Source of the DNA: Cinclus cinclus | Taxonomy: Eukaryota > Chordata > Aves > Passeriformes > Cinclidae | Assembly (NCBI RefSeq): GCF_963662255.1 | Contig: NC_085046.1 | Location: 26,635,970-26,699,969, forward strand | Direction: 5' to 3' | Length of the DNA: 64,000 nucleotides | Part shown: piece after piece, positions 25,101-37,400 of the stretch | Numbering within the stretch: the stretch's first letter is position 1 | Layout: every line of letters begins with the position of its first letter | Translations under genes and position numbers: made by a program | Notes under the pieces: model-generated | What the model saw: only the letters and a program-made list of their open reading frames with translations | What the model was told of the DNA's origin: nothing | Database searches by the model: none

Positions 25101-28100
25101 TTTTATTGATTGCAGGTTCTGTTCTACTCCTGAGACTCTCTCTGCCCCACTTACAGAAAATGCCAAATTAGAAAGCAATTTTTTTTTAAGCTTTATTCCT
25201 CCCCCAGAAACACAAACATGCATGTGCACAGACACATACTCCATCATTTTGAATGCTGATTTTGGTCATTGCAAATGGCTTAAATTATTTAAAACATAGA
25301 AGGGAGGGATCCAGTAACTTTTTATATTTGGCAGTGGAGCTTAGCTGTGCTCTTACCATGGCTCTAGTAGGCCATCTTTTCTGTTCAGGTTTGGTTTACA
25401 TGGTTTTTCAGACCTATTAACTATATTCATTAGTTTTCTACTTACCTGACCTTTAAATAACTACCATTTTCTCTCAATAATTTGAAAAATGTTTGCTTTG
25501 GATGCAAACAGAAAGGAAGAACTTTGAGTCATCTGTCCAGCCAGTCAGTGAAAAGCCAGTCCCAGGTTTAAGTTTCTGAGGGTATAGATTATTGCTGAGT
25601 GATATGTTTGCACTTATATCAACCAAGTAATGTATGCATGGAAGCAGCCAGGATGGCAAACAGGGCTTCCTGAAAAGGGAGACATGGCACAATTATAATT
25701 TGTTGCCTCATTGCAGGGCTGTTATCCTTCCCCACTGCCCATCTTTCTAAATAAACTTGTTTTGTGTACCCTATTTACTAATCAGGGGAGTAGGAAAGTT
25801 GCTATCAGGGCAGAAATGAATGATGTGTAGAAGAAAGAAAGGCTTAATTTAGATTTAAAATTAATCCTTTTTGGATCTTTTGCAAAATATTTTTTTCTCT
25901 CACAGGGTCTGATTATGTTTGTGGTGTCTTCATGTCTTGCCACTCTTTTAATAATTGTACCTCTTTCCATGAAACCCTTCTCAAATTATCACCAGTGTCC
26001 CTGGTGCTATATTATTCTATGCTCATTTTGTGTCTGTTGCTGATTTAAGCCATAAGTATTTCAAAAGCTCAAAGTTTAAAAAAAAATAAAATCAATGATA
26101 ACATATATGCAGCATCTATAATACATAAAGCCAGTGGTCTGAAATGGCCATTTGAAAGTTCTGGAAAATTAATCATGGTAATATTTATTGCAGAACTGTC
26201 TCCTTTATCAGCATAATTATTGTTCTAATTGATATTACTATAGGCATCCTATTATTGTAGCCTTGTGCTTATTAGATGGGAGCCTATTTCACATGTGAAG
26301 GCAAAGTTTCTACAGCTTTTTTTGCCAAGTATTTGAAATAGTGAGATGTATTTGGACTTAGCTGCACAGAGATGTTCCTGCTGCCCTACACATGAAGAGT
26401 AGGATTTCAGCACCAAATAGCTGAGCACAGTGACCCCACTGCTCTCTTGGCCACAGGCACAAGTGTGTGAAGCAATAGGAAGCATATGCTCCTCGTGGCC
26501 TCCAGCCCTGAAGTTTCTGAAACACATGGGCAATGTCCAGGAGATGGTGTCAAAACAGAGCTGGAGCAGTAATTGTACACTCTCTCTCTGGTTGCAAGCC
26601 TTTACTCTCACGCTTGTGACTGCAAATGCTACTGTGAATAATTGAATCCCACCTGGGGTTGCAACTCCCCTCTGTGTCCAGTTTTAAACAATTATGAGTT
26701 TGGAGCCTCTGGGTGAGGGCATATTAAAGGCATTCTAAACCCCCGTATTCATTTATTGCCTCGGCTTTCTCTTTGTCAATTTGTTTGTTAATCTTGTAAA
26801 AATAAACTGCTGAGGACTATACAGGAGTTCAGAATTAAATGGATATTAGCTGTGTGCCTCCAAATAGGCTTTGTAGTTCTGATGGGATTTCACAACACTG
26901 ATGCTCTGCTGAGCAGAAATGCCCAATGCCCAGGCTGAAAAGGCAACTTTGCCACAACCAGCACAGCAGGTTCTGTGAGCTCTGTCTTACCACCCCAGTG
27001 CTTCACACAAGCTATAGCTCTACTTAGCTGGATAACCACAGTAATAATGATAACAATAGTAATGTGAATTTTATTGTTCTGTTGAGGAGAAGCCAGACTG
27101 GCTGCCAACCCTGCAAGTTTCATCTGGATTTCCTCCAGCATGCTCCTCAATGCCAGTGGCAAAAACTGTGCAGCTCTGATTGTTCCTCATCCTGCTGCCT
27201 GCAGGTTTTGTCAGAGAGATGTTTGTATGCAGCTAATGGGGCTGTCATGAGAACTGTGGCCCTGAGGGTCAGAGTCAGTTTAAGTCTCAGGAGTACCAGT
27301 AAAGTTTCTGAGTTTGCTGCTTACAGAAAATTATCAATGTATTTTGACTTGCTGACTAGAAATATTTATAGATGTAATCAAAGAATTATTTGGGATATAA
27401 AGCCTAGTGAACTTTTTGTAGGTCACTTTTGGGAGTTTATATAGAAAGAATTATCCAGTAATAGAATTGCAGCCCACAGAAAGGTAAGTCTTGACATGTT
27501 TGTGACTTCTTGTGTATGTCAATACATTCAACAGTTGCAGAGCTGACCAAACAAGATTTTCTTTTCATAAAACAGTGAGATTGGGTAATCTGTTTTACTT
27601 TCTCAATTAGTTGTAATGAAAGATATTTGACTACATTATTGGAAAACTAATATAATTATCGGATGCTGTATAGGAAAATTCATAACAATTTGGAGCTGCT
27701 GGGAACATTTAATGAGATTTCTTTTTTTTGCTTTCATTTATTCAAGTATGTCCTTAAGCAGTTAGACTGGTAAAGGTTGAGATATTTTGGCATGAAACAG
27801 TTTATTAAATGCAGAACTCTTGTATAGTGGGGTCTGTTCATGTCCTAAACTTTATCTGAGCCTGATTAGAATGGAGAACATTTTTTGGGGGGGCTTTTTG
27901 TCATTTTTTCCATGATAATGCTTCTGTCATAAATTATGAGAAAATTATATTTTCCCCCAATATCAGATTGCTGTTAAATCCGCAAATTCAATACAGAAGA
28001 GAAAAAAACCAACTTTATTGGAAGGTTTAAATACTCTGAATGTTCTTGAGTAGAAAAAAAGGGCACAATGGAAATTTAAAAAAAAAAAGAAGACACAACA

Positions 28101-29647
28101 ATAATTATTGCTGTGGGCACTCTTATTTCTAAATTCTAAATACAGCTGGTAGCTTGTGGCTATAAGACAGACTTCACGACTACACTTAAAAGTAATGGTA
28201 ACAAAAATTCATTTATTCCTCTGTGCTAGAAAAATGACTCCTGAAGAGCAAAAGTTGTCTGCAGTTTTAAGTAAGCTGTATCTTTGAGTGTAACTTTGAG
28301 GTAATTGTTTTTATGTTGTATAATATGACCCAAATATTGTGTTTTTGTCAGCATGTCTAATAGGTTGCTCAATACCCTTGTTCTGCACAGGTCATTGAGC
28401 CCATTCATGTTCAATGATATACAGTATGAATGCTCATGGGTAGTTTGATACATCTTTAATAGAAGGTGAAGGAAATGGCACAAGTTTATTTTTTGACCTT
28501 CTGGAAGTGCATTTCTAAATGAAGTGAATTGCACTTTTAGCTTCATCGATGAAATGAGAAATTCTGGGGTAGAAAATGTTTAATTACTGCAGATAAACTT
28601 CTGAGAGCTGGCCAGTCATTTCCCGTGATTGCCATTATAATGCAAATTAAAGGAACATTTGTTTTAGATAAATTATTGTACAAAGTGAAAGGTCATCACA
28701 AGCGTTTTCATCTCACTTTTGAGTTCTTGAATTAGTTTATGCTATTTTAACAATTTCATCTCTGAATGCTCTGAATAAGTAGCTGTGCTCAGGGCTTTTA
28801 GCTTGAGACTACATGAAAGAACTCTGAATATTTGATCATAAGTAATATATACTAAAAGTTGATGTCAGTGGACATTAGAAAAACTAAAAGTGGGGAACTT
28901 ACTTGTTAGAAAGTGATTATTTGATATGAAAATCATTATGATGATTATCATGATGACAAAAATTCTCTAGTGTCAATAAAATAAATATTATATTGAATAG
29001 AAAAGTATGAAAAGAATCCTGACAGCCTAGTCCTAGACTAGATCGTTAACTTTATTAATGTAGAATTGAAATGGTTTGAGGTCATTCTGGGCCATTTACC
29101 AAGTTGCACAAAACCAGATTCATGAGACACAAGACAGGCAGTTCAGGCAGGATCCCAGGTCATTTTGGTGCAGTCATAACAAAGAGTGGCAGAAGCTAGT
29201 GGTGGTGGTCTGGACTATGGAGATAGTTGTACTCTCTGACATGCCACTGAACTGATGGGTGTGAGAAGTAATTAGAGTGCTGTGGTGGAGTGTGACTGTG
29301 AATTGAACAAACTGGGATCACTGTTCACCTCTTTGTGGTGGTGCTGGGAGAGGAGTCTGACCCTGGGTGATGAAGAGATGTAGGTGCTCCGCCAACGTGC
29401 CTCTTCTCTGACAGATCACCAGGATGTGTCTTGCTCTAAAAATTGCTGGCAGAGGAGTGGGGAAAATGCTCAATGACACATTGATAAGACTTTAGCATTT
29501 TGTATCAGAGTATACAGAGCTTAAAGAAGTTTTGAAACTTAGTGGAGGTATAATGTCACATGTTCTGAAGGTCTGCATGGAGGGCTCATGTTAGGTAAAA
29601 TAATATGATGGGAAGTAGTATAAAACAAGTCTATATTTAAGTGTCTT
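19199..29647. other. Long AT-rich stretch without recognisable genes
   Basis: About 10 kb of AT-rich, CpG-poor sequence with only short ORFs. Somewhat G/C-richer islets occur at 24230-24330, 24470-24760, 26400-26620 and 26890-27260, all without splice-bounded frames that I trust. A poly-A run sits at about 28077-28088. A possible conserved non-coding segment is listed at 28610-28690. No LTR, CR1 or RNA gene was recognised. Confidence 0.5.
28610..28690. promoter_or_regulatory. Possible conserved non-coding element with an octamer-like site
   Basis: This stretch combines ATGCAAATTA (POU/octamer-like), GCCATTATAATG, an AAAGGTCA nuclear-receptor half-site and several homeobox-type TAAT/ATTA cores within 80 bases. 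Such dense motif clusters are typical of vertebrate developmental enhancers, but the call rests on appearance alone and not on alignment. Confidence 0.18.
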
Positions 29648-30298
29648 TTAACATGGTGTATCTAAGATCTGTGGCAGAGAAATGTCTTTCCCACTTGATG
29701 CCCAGGCTTCCTGCCTGACACAGTTGATGGATGGCAGATGACAGTAGTGCTTGCAACTTGCATGCAGTGTAAAGACATAAAGACCACGGTGGCCTGTCTC
29801 AAACACTGTTAAGGTCCCAGAAGGACTTTGCCATGAGATAAGAATGGAACAGAGCCACAGGATGGCATTAACTTCATACCTGGTGGAGGTGAGAAGCATC
29901 CAGACAAAAATTCCCATGGTAACAAGCAGTGCAAAGAAGAAACTGCCCACACATATATCACCAGTCAAACAAAGATCACTCAAGTTATGGGACAGATGGC
30001 ATCAGTGATCACCAAAGACCACCACAGCCTCCTCTGAACATGCCTCCCTGATACCTGGAACTTGGACTGTAATATAAGCCCCCACAGTGGGACCTTGAGA
30101 TAAGATGAAGGTAGTACTATTATCAGGTTGTCATCTCAGACCTAGAGGGGGGTTAACAAAGCTGGGGGAGAAGAATGCATCACTGTTAATGGAGACAAAG
30201 AATGCAGAACTTATGGGCTGTAAGGAAAGTTTGGTGGTAGGTTTAAAGCACTGATCACCACTACTGTCTCTATGAGTAGTGACCCCAGATTTCTTACT
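29648..30298 (-). other. Long coding-like frame with two stops; unrecognised
   Basis: Read on the - strand, one frame stays open for 217 codons from 30298 to a TAA at 29648-29650, apart from a TGA at 30133-30131 and another at 30004-30002. The last uninterrupted part is 111 codons. It includes a hydrophobic run resembling a membrane segment (about 20 residues around FFFALLVTMGIFVWMLL). An upstream part contains DNSTTFILSQ and GAYITVQVPGI. The composition is less AT-rich than the surroundings. It could be a decayed gene or retroelement. No family was recognised. Confidence 0.25.
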
Positions 30299-30885
30299 TT
30301 ATCTAGAACACTCCTGGAATGGCACACTTACTCATGCTTCTGGTTCATTACTTTGGTGGAAAAAAAATCAGCTAGTGATGTTGTGTTTGTCTGCCAGCTT
30401 CTGCTCTTAAGAGTCTTCAGGAAGTGGAAGTGGTGCTATAATTAGTTACAGGATTCACATCTGGGTGGCATTGAGTAAAGTATAACATTGCCATGTTTGT
30501 GGAAGTGTTCTACCATTGCGGAAAACGGCTAATGGGCAGCTCTGTGACATTGCTGGCAAATAATCAGTAATCAGTTTCCTTTTTATGCAGGAAGGAGGGC
30601 TATGAACACAGAATGCACAAGGAGAAAGAGAACCCAGAAAGCTCTGCTAAAATGCAAAAGAGCACTTAAGAGAGAGAACAAAAACATTTAGGACAGGGTT
30701 TCTCTAATTAGAATTTCACTGAGATTTAGAGATCAAGTACAGTGCAGAGCTTCTCCTCACCTTATCTTTGTCATATTTGTGCTTGGAGATGTACTTTGCA
30801 GTTTCCAGCATGTTACACAGCTTATTTCCAACCTAATTGGGAGGGAGTGGCCCTTCTTTATATTTTGTTTATATTTTGCTTTCTA

Positions 30886-31473
30886 TCACAGGCATACTTT
30901 ATTAATTATGCCACAGTATATTGCAGGCATTATGAATCTTACTGTACGCATGCCAGTGTCCTCTAAATTGAGCCTATGGGTATTTATGTTGATCTTTTGC
31001 CAACTCATTGGTCCCGTTTCATTTTCCAGAGTGTTTTTTAATCTAGTCTCAGTTCTACCCCTGGTTTTATTGCTCCTTGTTTCAGATTGATCGAAAAGTC
31101 TACTTATCATTGTGCTGTTGTGTAGGATAGAGAGATTTACCTGCTTGAAGGTAAACAGATGACAAATTAGTAACACTTCAAGAGCGACTTTCATAATGAA
31201 GAAAGCTCTTTGTGGTTGCTCTAAGTATGACCAGGATTTTGCCCTGAGATGAGACAATGAAGTAAGGCCAAAGCCTTTGCTGTAAGAAGGGGTAAAAAAG
31301 GGACTAATTGCTTTGATACACAGTTTTGGAGAGTGAACAGAGTGCCAAATTTTGCTACAAGAGAAGTACAAAACCAGCTGTGAGAGACAGAGAGCTGCAG
31401 AGTGCTCTGCCACCAGGCAGCAGGTACCTTGTGAAAGAAAGGAACATTCAGAGATGAAGCTCACCAACCCCAT
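30886..31473 (-). CDS. 195-codon ORF, the longest non-repetitive frame in the window; unrecognised
   Basis: An ATG at 31473-31471 opens 195 codons to a stop at 30886-30888. The first third is cysteine/serine-rich and mildly hydrophobic (MGLVSFISECSFLSQG...). The C-terminal half is more polar and basic, with a stretch rich in R, K, T and E. There is no clear signal peptide and no motif I know. The start context is weak (C at -3, G at +4). By a rough estimate from base composition, an open frame this long is somewhat unlikely by chance but not excluded. It lies just upstream of the coding-like frame at 29648-30298 on the same strand, in a different reading frame. Confidence 0.2.
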   Translation of the reverse strand: MGLVSFISECSFLSQGTCCLVAEHSAALCLSQLVLYFSCSKIWHSVHSPKLCIKAISPFFTPSYSKGFGLTSLSHLRAKSWSYLEQPQRAFFIMKVALEVLLICHLFTFKQVNLSILHNSTMISRLFDQSETRSNKTRGRTETRLKNTLENETGPMSWQKININTHRLNLEDTGMRTVRFIMPAIYCGIINKVCL

Positions 31474-34400
31474 CAGAAAAGCTATAAATGAAACATAAAA
31501 AGAGTGCAGTTGGTTTTAGGAGAGAAGGCTTTCTACCCCTGGTTTTATGGTCAGTCTAAGGTCACATGGATCGTTGCTGACACTGTGAGCACAGTTATGG
31601 CTGTATCGTGCCTTTCCTGCCCTTGCCTGGGCTCTAGCAGTCATGGGTGCTGGCTGTGAGCACACAAGATGAAACATCTTTCTGGGCTCATGGTTCACAG
31701 GCCTGCTGTCATCTGATGTTTGTGGTGGGGAGACTGTGAGACTGATACTAATCCCTTTGTCTTGGCTTTCCCAGACTGGACACTCATTTGAATCAAGACC
31801 TTGTCTAAGCTTTGGGGATTTTACATTTATGTAATTCCATGATCATTAAATAGATGTCAGAAATGTTTTCTCTTCCTTAATATCTTGCTTTTTTTTTTCT
31901 TACTTTCTTTTCTGAAGCAGTTTGGTTGGCTACATGCTGAGTCTCTCACTTATTGCAGAATTTAGCAAGAGCAGTCTGGCAGATAGACTTATTCCATTTT
32001 CATAATGTTCCAACATCCACATCATGGCTTTTTCCTGACAAGTGGGAGATTTTAAAAAATAGTAATAAAAAATAAGCACATTATAAACCAGCAGGAACGA
32101 TTTTTGCAAAGTTACATCTTAATGCAAGAACTACATAGTAGGAGGCTTTTTAGTTCAGCATAATCAAGCTCTAGATTTGCTCTGGGTTTTGTTTTCCTTC
32201 ACGTTTGTTTTTTTAGTGCCTGCTATGTTTTGATGAGCTATGCCATGTGTGCTGGTTCAGAGACATCACAAAGAATCAGGACTCACAGAAGGGGCATAAC
32301 ATTGTCAAATTGAAGCAATAGGAATTTGAGTGTGTGTCTTTTGTTTCAGTGCAATGACCCTCCAGGAAAAGTGTCAGATTTCAAAGAAATCCTTGTAGAA
32401 GACCATTTTTGTGTATATACATTTTAAAAATCTTGCTGCTGATACGTAGGATAGATAAGAGCAATCATATTAGAAAGACCTGCAGTGCCCAGGCTGAAGA
32501 GATGTTGCAAGTTTACATGATGCCCAGGAGAAAAAGACCCTGTTATCCCCACAGGCAGTCTTCTAACATCTGTGACCCTAATTTTTCTGTCAGGGAGTCC
32601 AAGTTTTTCAGTTTTTAAAGAGATTTGCAAAGGATTTTTCTGATTTATAGGCTCATTCTCCTACCCAGCAAGTCACCAGTGACTTCCCCTCAAGCCCACA
32701 AAATGTGATCCTACCAGCCACAGCCACGCCAGCAGCTCTTCTTGCCACAGCCTGTGTGCTGCTGAGCCATGTGTTTGTACCAGCCAGCGGATGCTGCCCT
32801 CACTTTTCAGCAAAATAACTAAAAGCTGACGGAAGAAACAGAAAAACTTTCTCCCCTTTAGCGCTGCTGGCAGGATAAGCAGCACAGGAAGGTGTTTGCC
32901 AGGGAGATCATCATGCTGTCAGAAGGCATTAAAAGAGTCTAAGCAGCTTCAGAGCCTGCTATGCCAGACAAGATGTGCACACAAAGTCACCGCGTGTGTC
33001 TTGTTGAGCTCACACTGTAAGACACATTTTAGATGGAGCTGCTTGCACAGCACAGGATCTTTGTTAAAATCTCCTCCTCTTGAACTTGGTATGAAAACAT
33101 ATGCTGATGAGCCTGAACATGTATTTTTAAATTATTCAAAGTGTTATTGAAATAAAATATTGCAATATGTCATGTACCATCAGGAAGTGTCAGGGGTTTT
33201 TTTGAAGGTATTTTTTCTGTGTTTATGGACTGACACATGCAAGTGGCCATAACACATGACCTCTACTTTCACAGCACGTTCTGGGGCTACACCGATGAAA
33301 ATAGTAGAGCAATGCATTATAAGAGACAGATTGCTTTAAATATTTTATGAAACAAGTGTTTTCATGTTCGTTTTAATTGTGGTCTCTGGGTTTTACATAC
33401 AAGACGCTCTAAAAAGTTCACTTAGTGGAATGGATATTTCTCTAGCTTCTTATCAGGATAAATCCTGTTCTTCAGAGCATAGAAAAACCCCATAAATGTT
33501 GACAGAATAAAAAATAGTGTATTTCTGTAAAATGTTGGAAGATGTGTAGATATACCTTTACTATGGTTACGGTAATTATTTGCTTAAATTTTCTGAAGTC
33601 AATAATTTAAAATTTTTAGAAGTGTTCTAATTTCCTCCTTGCTCATTCTCTAAAATATCTGAAATTAAATTAAAAATGGTCAAGACAGTTTTCTCTTAGC
33701 TGGTTCCAACAAACAGGCCTGTTCAGTCTGAGATTTGAAAGGCTTTCCGCCCATCTGTTTTCTTTTTTGGTCTTTGGCATTTTACCCACTGAGATTAAGT
33801 GATAGAAGAGGTAACATCTGTACTCTTTCCAAACCTGGATTACACTCTATGGGAAATAAACATAGGGAATTTGGTGGAATTAAACTTTTATAAAAGGTCT
33901 GTAACAGAGGAAACTCTGTCAGTGTGTGTACACAGTAAATACAGGGAAGTCATCGTTTGTCCTCTGGGTTTCATGCTGGCATACAGTGAAAGGCTCAACA
34001 GATAAAAGAGAGAGGGTGTCCTTGTTTATTCAAGATTATGCATTTTCCTAACAAAGACCTGCTTCAGATGACCTATAATGCAGGTTTCCTGCTTTGTGGG
34101 CTAAAAACAAAAAAAAGGAAATTAGAGACAATAAGGGAAATTCCATTTTATAAGTAATAACTGGAAAGAGTACCACCCTTTTTCCTTTTGCAGCAACAAA
34201 GATGGCACTTTTAACTAGTATAATCTTAAGGCAGAGATTTTATATGCACAGGGCTTCATTTATGGCACTCCAGCTTCTGCTAAAATTAGTGACTCAGAAA
34301 TATGGCATGTGGCCTTCCTTTGAAACAAAATGCTTCTGCATTAATATTTCATGAATTTCATGAACTTTCTAGACAGATGGAAGTAGAAAACAAAAACTTG

Positions 34401-37400
34401 CCTTAGCTACATAAAATGTAGCTCAGAATGAGAACCACTGGGTTGTTTGCTAGAAATATGACAAGGTTCTGGTCCATATTGTTGAAGAGGACAGAAAACA
34501 TAAGCATTGAGCCTACTGATCCAGTGACCAGAAGGAAATTGCCAATAGTTAGTATTAGCAATTACTGCTAATTCCTGAAACCAAGAATTTGGTGGTTCCT
34601 GCTATGGGCTGCAGTGTTTGATTCTTTCCCTTAACATTGTGAAACCTTGCTTGTCTTTTCAGGTCGTGGTAGGAGAAAGTTGCTCACTCTCCAGGACAGT
34701 TAATGGCAAAAGTGAATAATCTGAATAACCTCAATAAAACTCTGAATTGTGAAAAATTTACATCCATTCTCTCATAATTCAGTGAAAAGAAAAAAGAAAA
34801 TAAATAACCCAGACCAGCTTACTAGCTTTTCTTACTTTGAGAGTATTCCCTACACGGTCTTGGGCAAAACCAGTATATTTATACTGTAGCTCTTAGTGAT
34901 TTGAACATTTCCTATGAGATGAAGAAATTCCAAATCAAAAACTTCCAAGAAAATTATGTTCATCTCCAAGAAATATCCCTAGTCCAATACAGGCACAAAA
35001 AAATAAACATGTGGTGGCACAGATCATACTTAAATAACTCCTGTGCTGCTCTGATGAGGTATGTGTTTTGCCCTGTAGAGACATGTTACTGGAAGTAGAG
35101 AAATAGTTGTATAAAAAAGGTCAAATATTATAGGGGAAGCAGATGCAAAAGAGAAGTTGCTTAATAGATTGAACTGTTGAAATTACTTAAATAGTTGAAA
35201 TAATTCTCTCAGCATCTTGGAAGATCTAGAAATATTCTCTGTAAGATTAATTAGTCACATCAAATTCTGCTTTGTGCTCACCCTCATCCAACTGGAAAAC
35301 ATCTGGCTTTGAGCTATCAGAGATCATAACTGTGCTAATAGAAGATTCTGAGAGCAGTGAGAATTATTTAAGATTTGTCTTTTTGAAGTACTTAAATTGT
35401 CTTTTCTTAATGATGTTTCAGCTTCAAAAATGTGAAAGAAAGAGAAAGTTCAAATACATAAGAGGCAAGAAAGTTCAGCACACACATAGAAGGATATTCT
35501 TTGAAGTCTTCGGCTACCGAGGACCATTTTTGCCATTAAGCCATGAGCAAAAAGAAAGTTTTTATGGCTAAGACTAAAAAGCTTCTAATTGTTGTAAACT
35601 GCTAAGGCCATCCCAGAGCAATGACAAGGATTTTGCATCGTGTAGATCCAAGCTAGGACATAGTGAAATTGATACCTGGAAGTCTGTACACACTTCAAGG
35701 TTTCAGAAATAATTTTCTACTCGCACTTTGCCTGTGGTCTTTATAGACATTTTTTATCCATGCCTCAGCACAGTTCCTCTGTTATGATCCATCTTAGGAC
35801 TAATACAAAAGTACCTTTTGGTGCAAATGTTCTTTATGTAATTTATGGAATGAAGAGCAGAGAAGTTTTATATCCTTTTATTGCTTAATGCTTCATAATA
35901 TGGAACAAAGATTTTACATTACATTTCAGAGATGCTGCTATAAGGAAGAGGATAGGAAGGCAAATAAATGCATCTTTAATACTATGTTAATTTGCAAAAG
36001 GACAAAGAATATCAGTGTTTGTTTCACTGACTTTCCCAAACTAACAAGTCTTCATGAAAGTATTTAAAGTTTTCTGTCAAGCATACTCCATCATCTTTTA
36101 TGCTATGTTGATGCTGCATATTCCGTGTTAGAGTAATTCCTTAGGTGAAAATCCATTATTTTATAATAAATTTAAATACTTTGTATTCTACCATAATTTC
36201 AAATGCTTTTGCAGTAATTTTCTAAACTTTAATCCTTGTTACTCTCTGATTATTGAACAAAACACGGGATATTTGTGGATTAACATGGCATTTATCGAAG
36301 ATGGCTTGAGTAATATGTTCTAGCACACTCCCACTGCTTATTGCAAGAGTTTTAACAAAATTAAATTTTGATATTTCAGTTTCTTAGATTTAAAAATTAA
36401 TAACTAGATGAAGAGAGGTTACATTTGCAAACCTGCCTGAACAGGTTTTGTCTGTTTCACCCATAAAATAACATGATAATTTTATGGTGTGATAAAAATA
36501 TGTATTTATATATTGGTAGATCCACTCTTTTAATACTTCTTAATTCCAAAACGTTGTTGCTAATAATAGTTATCCCTCAGTAGTGCATGCAATTTAAAGA
36601 AAATATACTTGTGGCTTGTTTTGTATGTTTCCTGCTAAGACTGAGTGTTTCCAGACAGAAATTATACCACTTTCTTGTATGGAAGTGATTCACCAGTAGA
36701 CCTGATGTTGGACCATGCCTCAAGTCATTAAATCCAGCCATGAGACCAAGGAAAAGGGCATCACCTTTTGACAAAGATCCAAATGTTTCAATGTAGAGAT
36801 GCAGAACCTGCTTACATTTTAGAATGTGGAAATCTGGGTGGTACAGGGTGAAATATCTTCTGAGGAGGGGCAACTGCTGGTCACAACATGGCCAGAATTT
36901 GAAGAGTTAGAATTTAAAATGGGAATAAAACTTGAACCTGCTTTTGAACAAATTCCCTCCCAAACCAAACAAAATATCTTTTATGTTAGGATGTCCAATT
37001 TTGAAGCAGAAATAACTGGAGCAGACTGGAAAACAGTGTGGAAAGATAAGCAGGAATGACAAAAATAGAAGAAATGCTACAAGGGGAAAAAAAGTTATTT
37101 TTCTGTGATTCTTCCTTTTGTTGAATGTATTGATCCTTGGATCCAACCTTCTCAGCAATGTTCAAACTGCTGATCATGTCTGCAGTGTTTTTATATTCTG
37201 CTTCATCATTTACTCTTTCTAAAATGGCTGGTCCTTGGGAGTCAGCAGCTGATGGGATTTAGGTGCACACAAGGCTGAACGCTGCACTACAATGAAACTT
37301 TTCTTCTTGTGACATGTGGTCCAGGGTGAATGGAGTATTTTAAAACTGAGCACCTTCACTAAATTAATAGAACTGGCATTTGTTCAGTTGCAGGAGTTTG

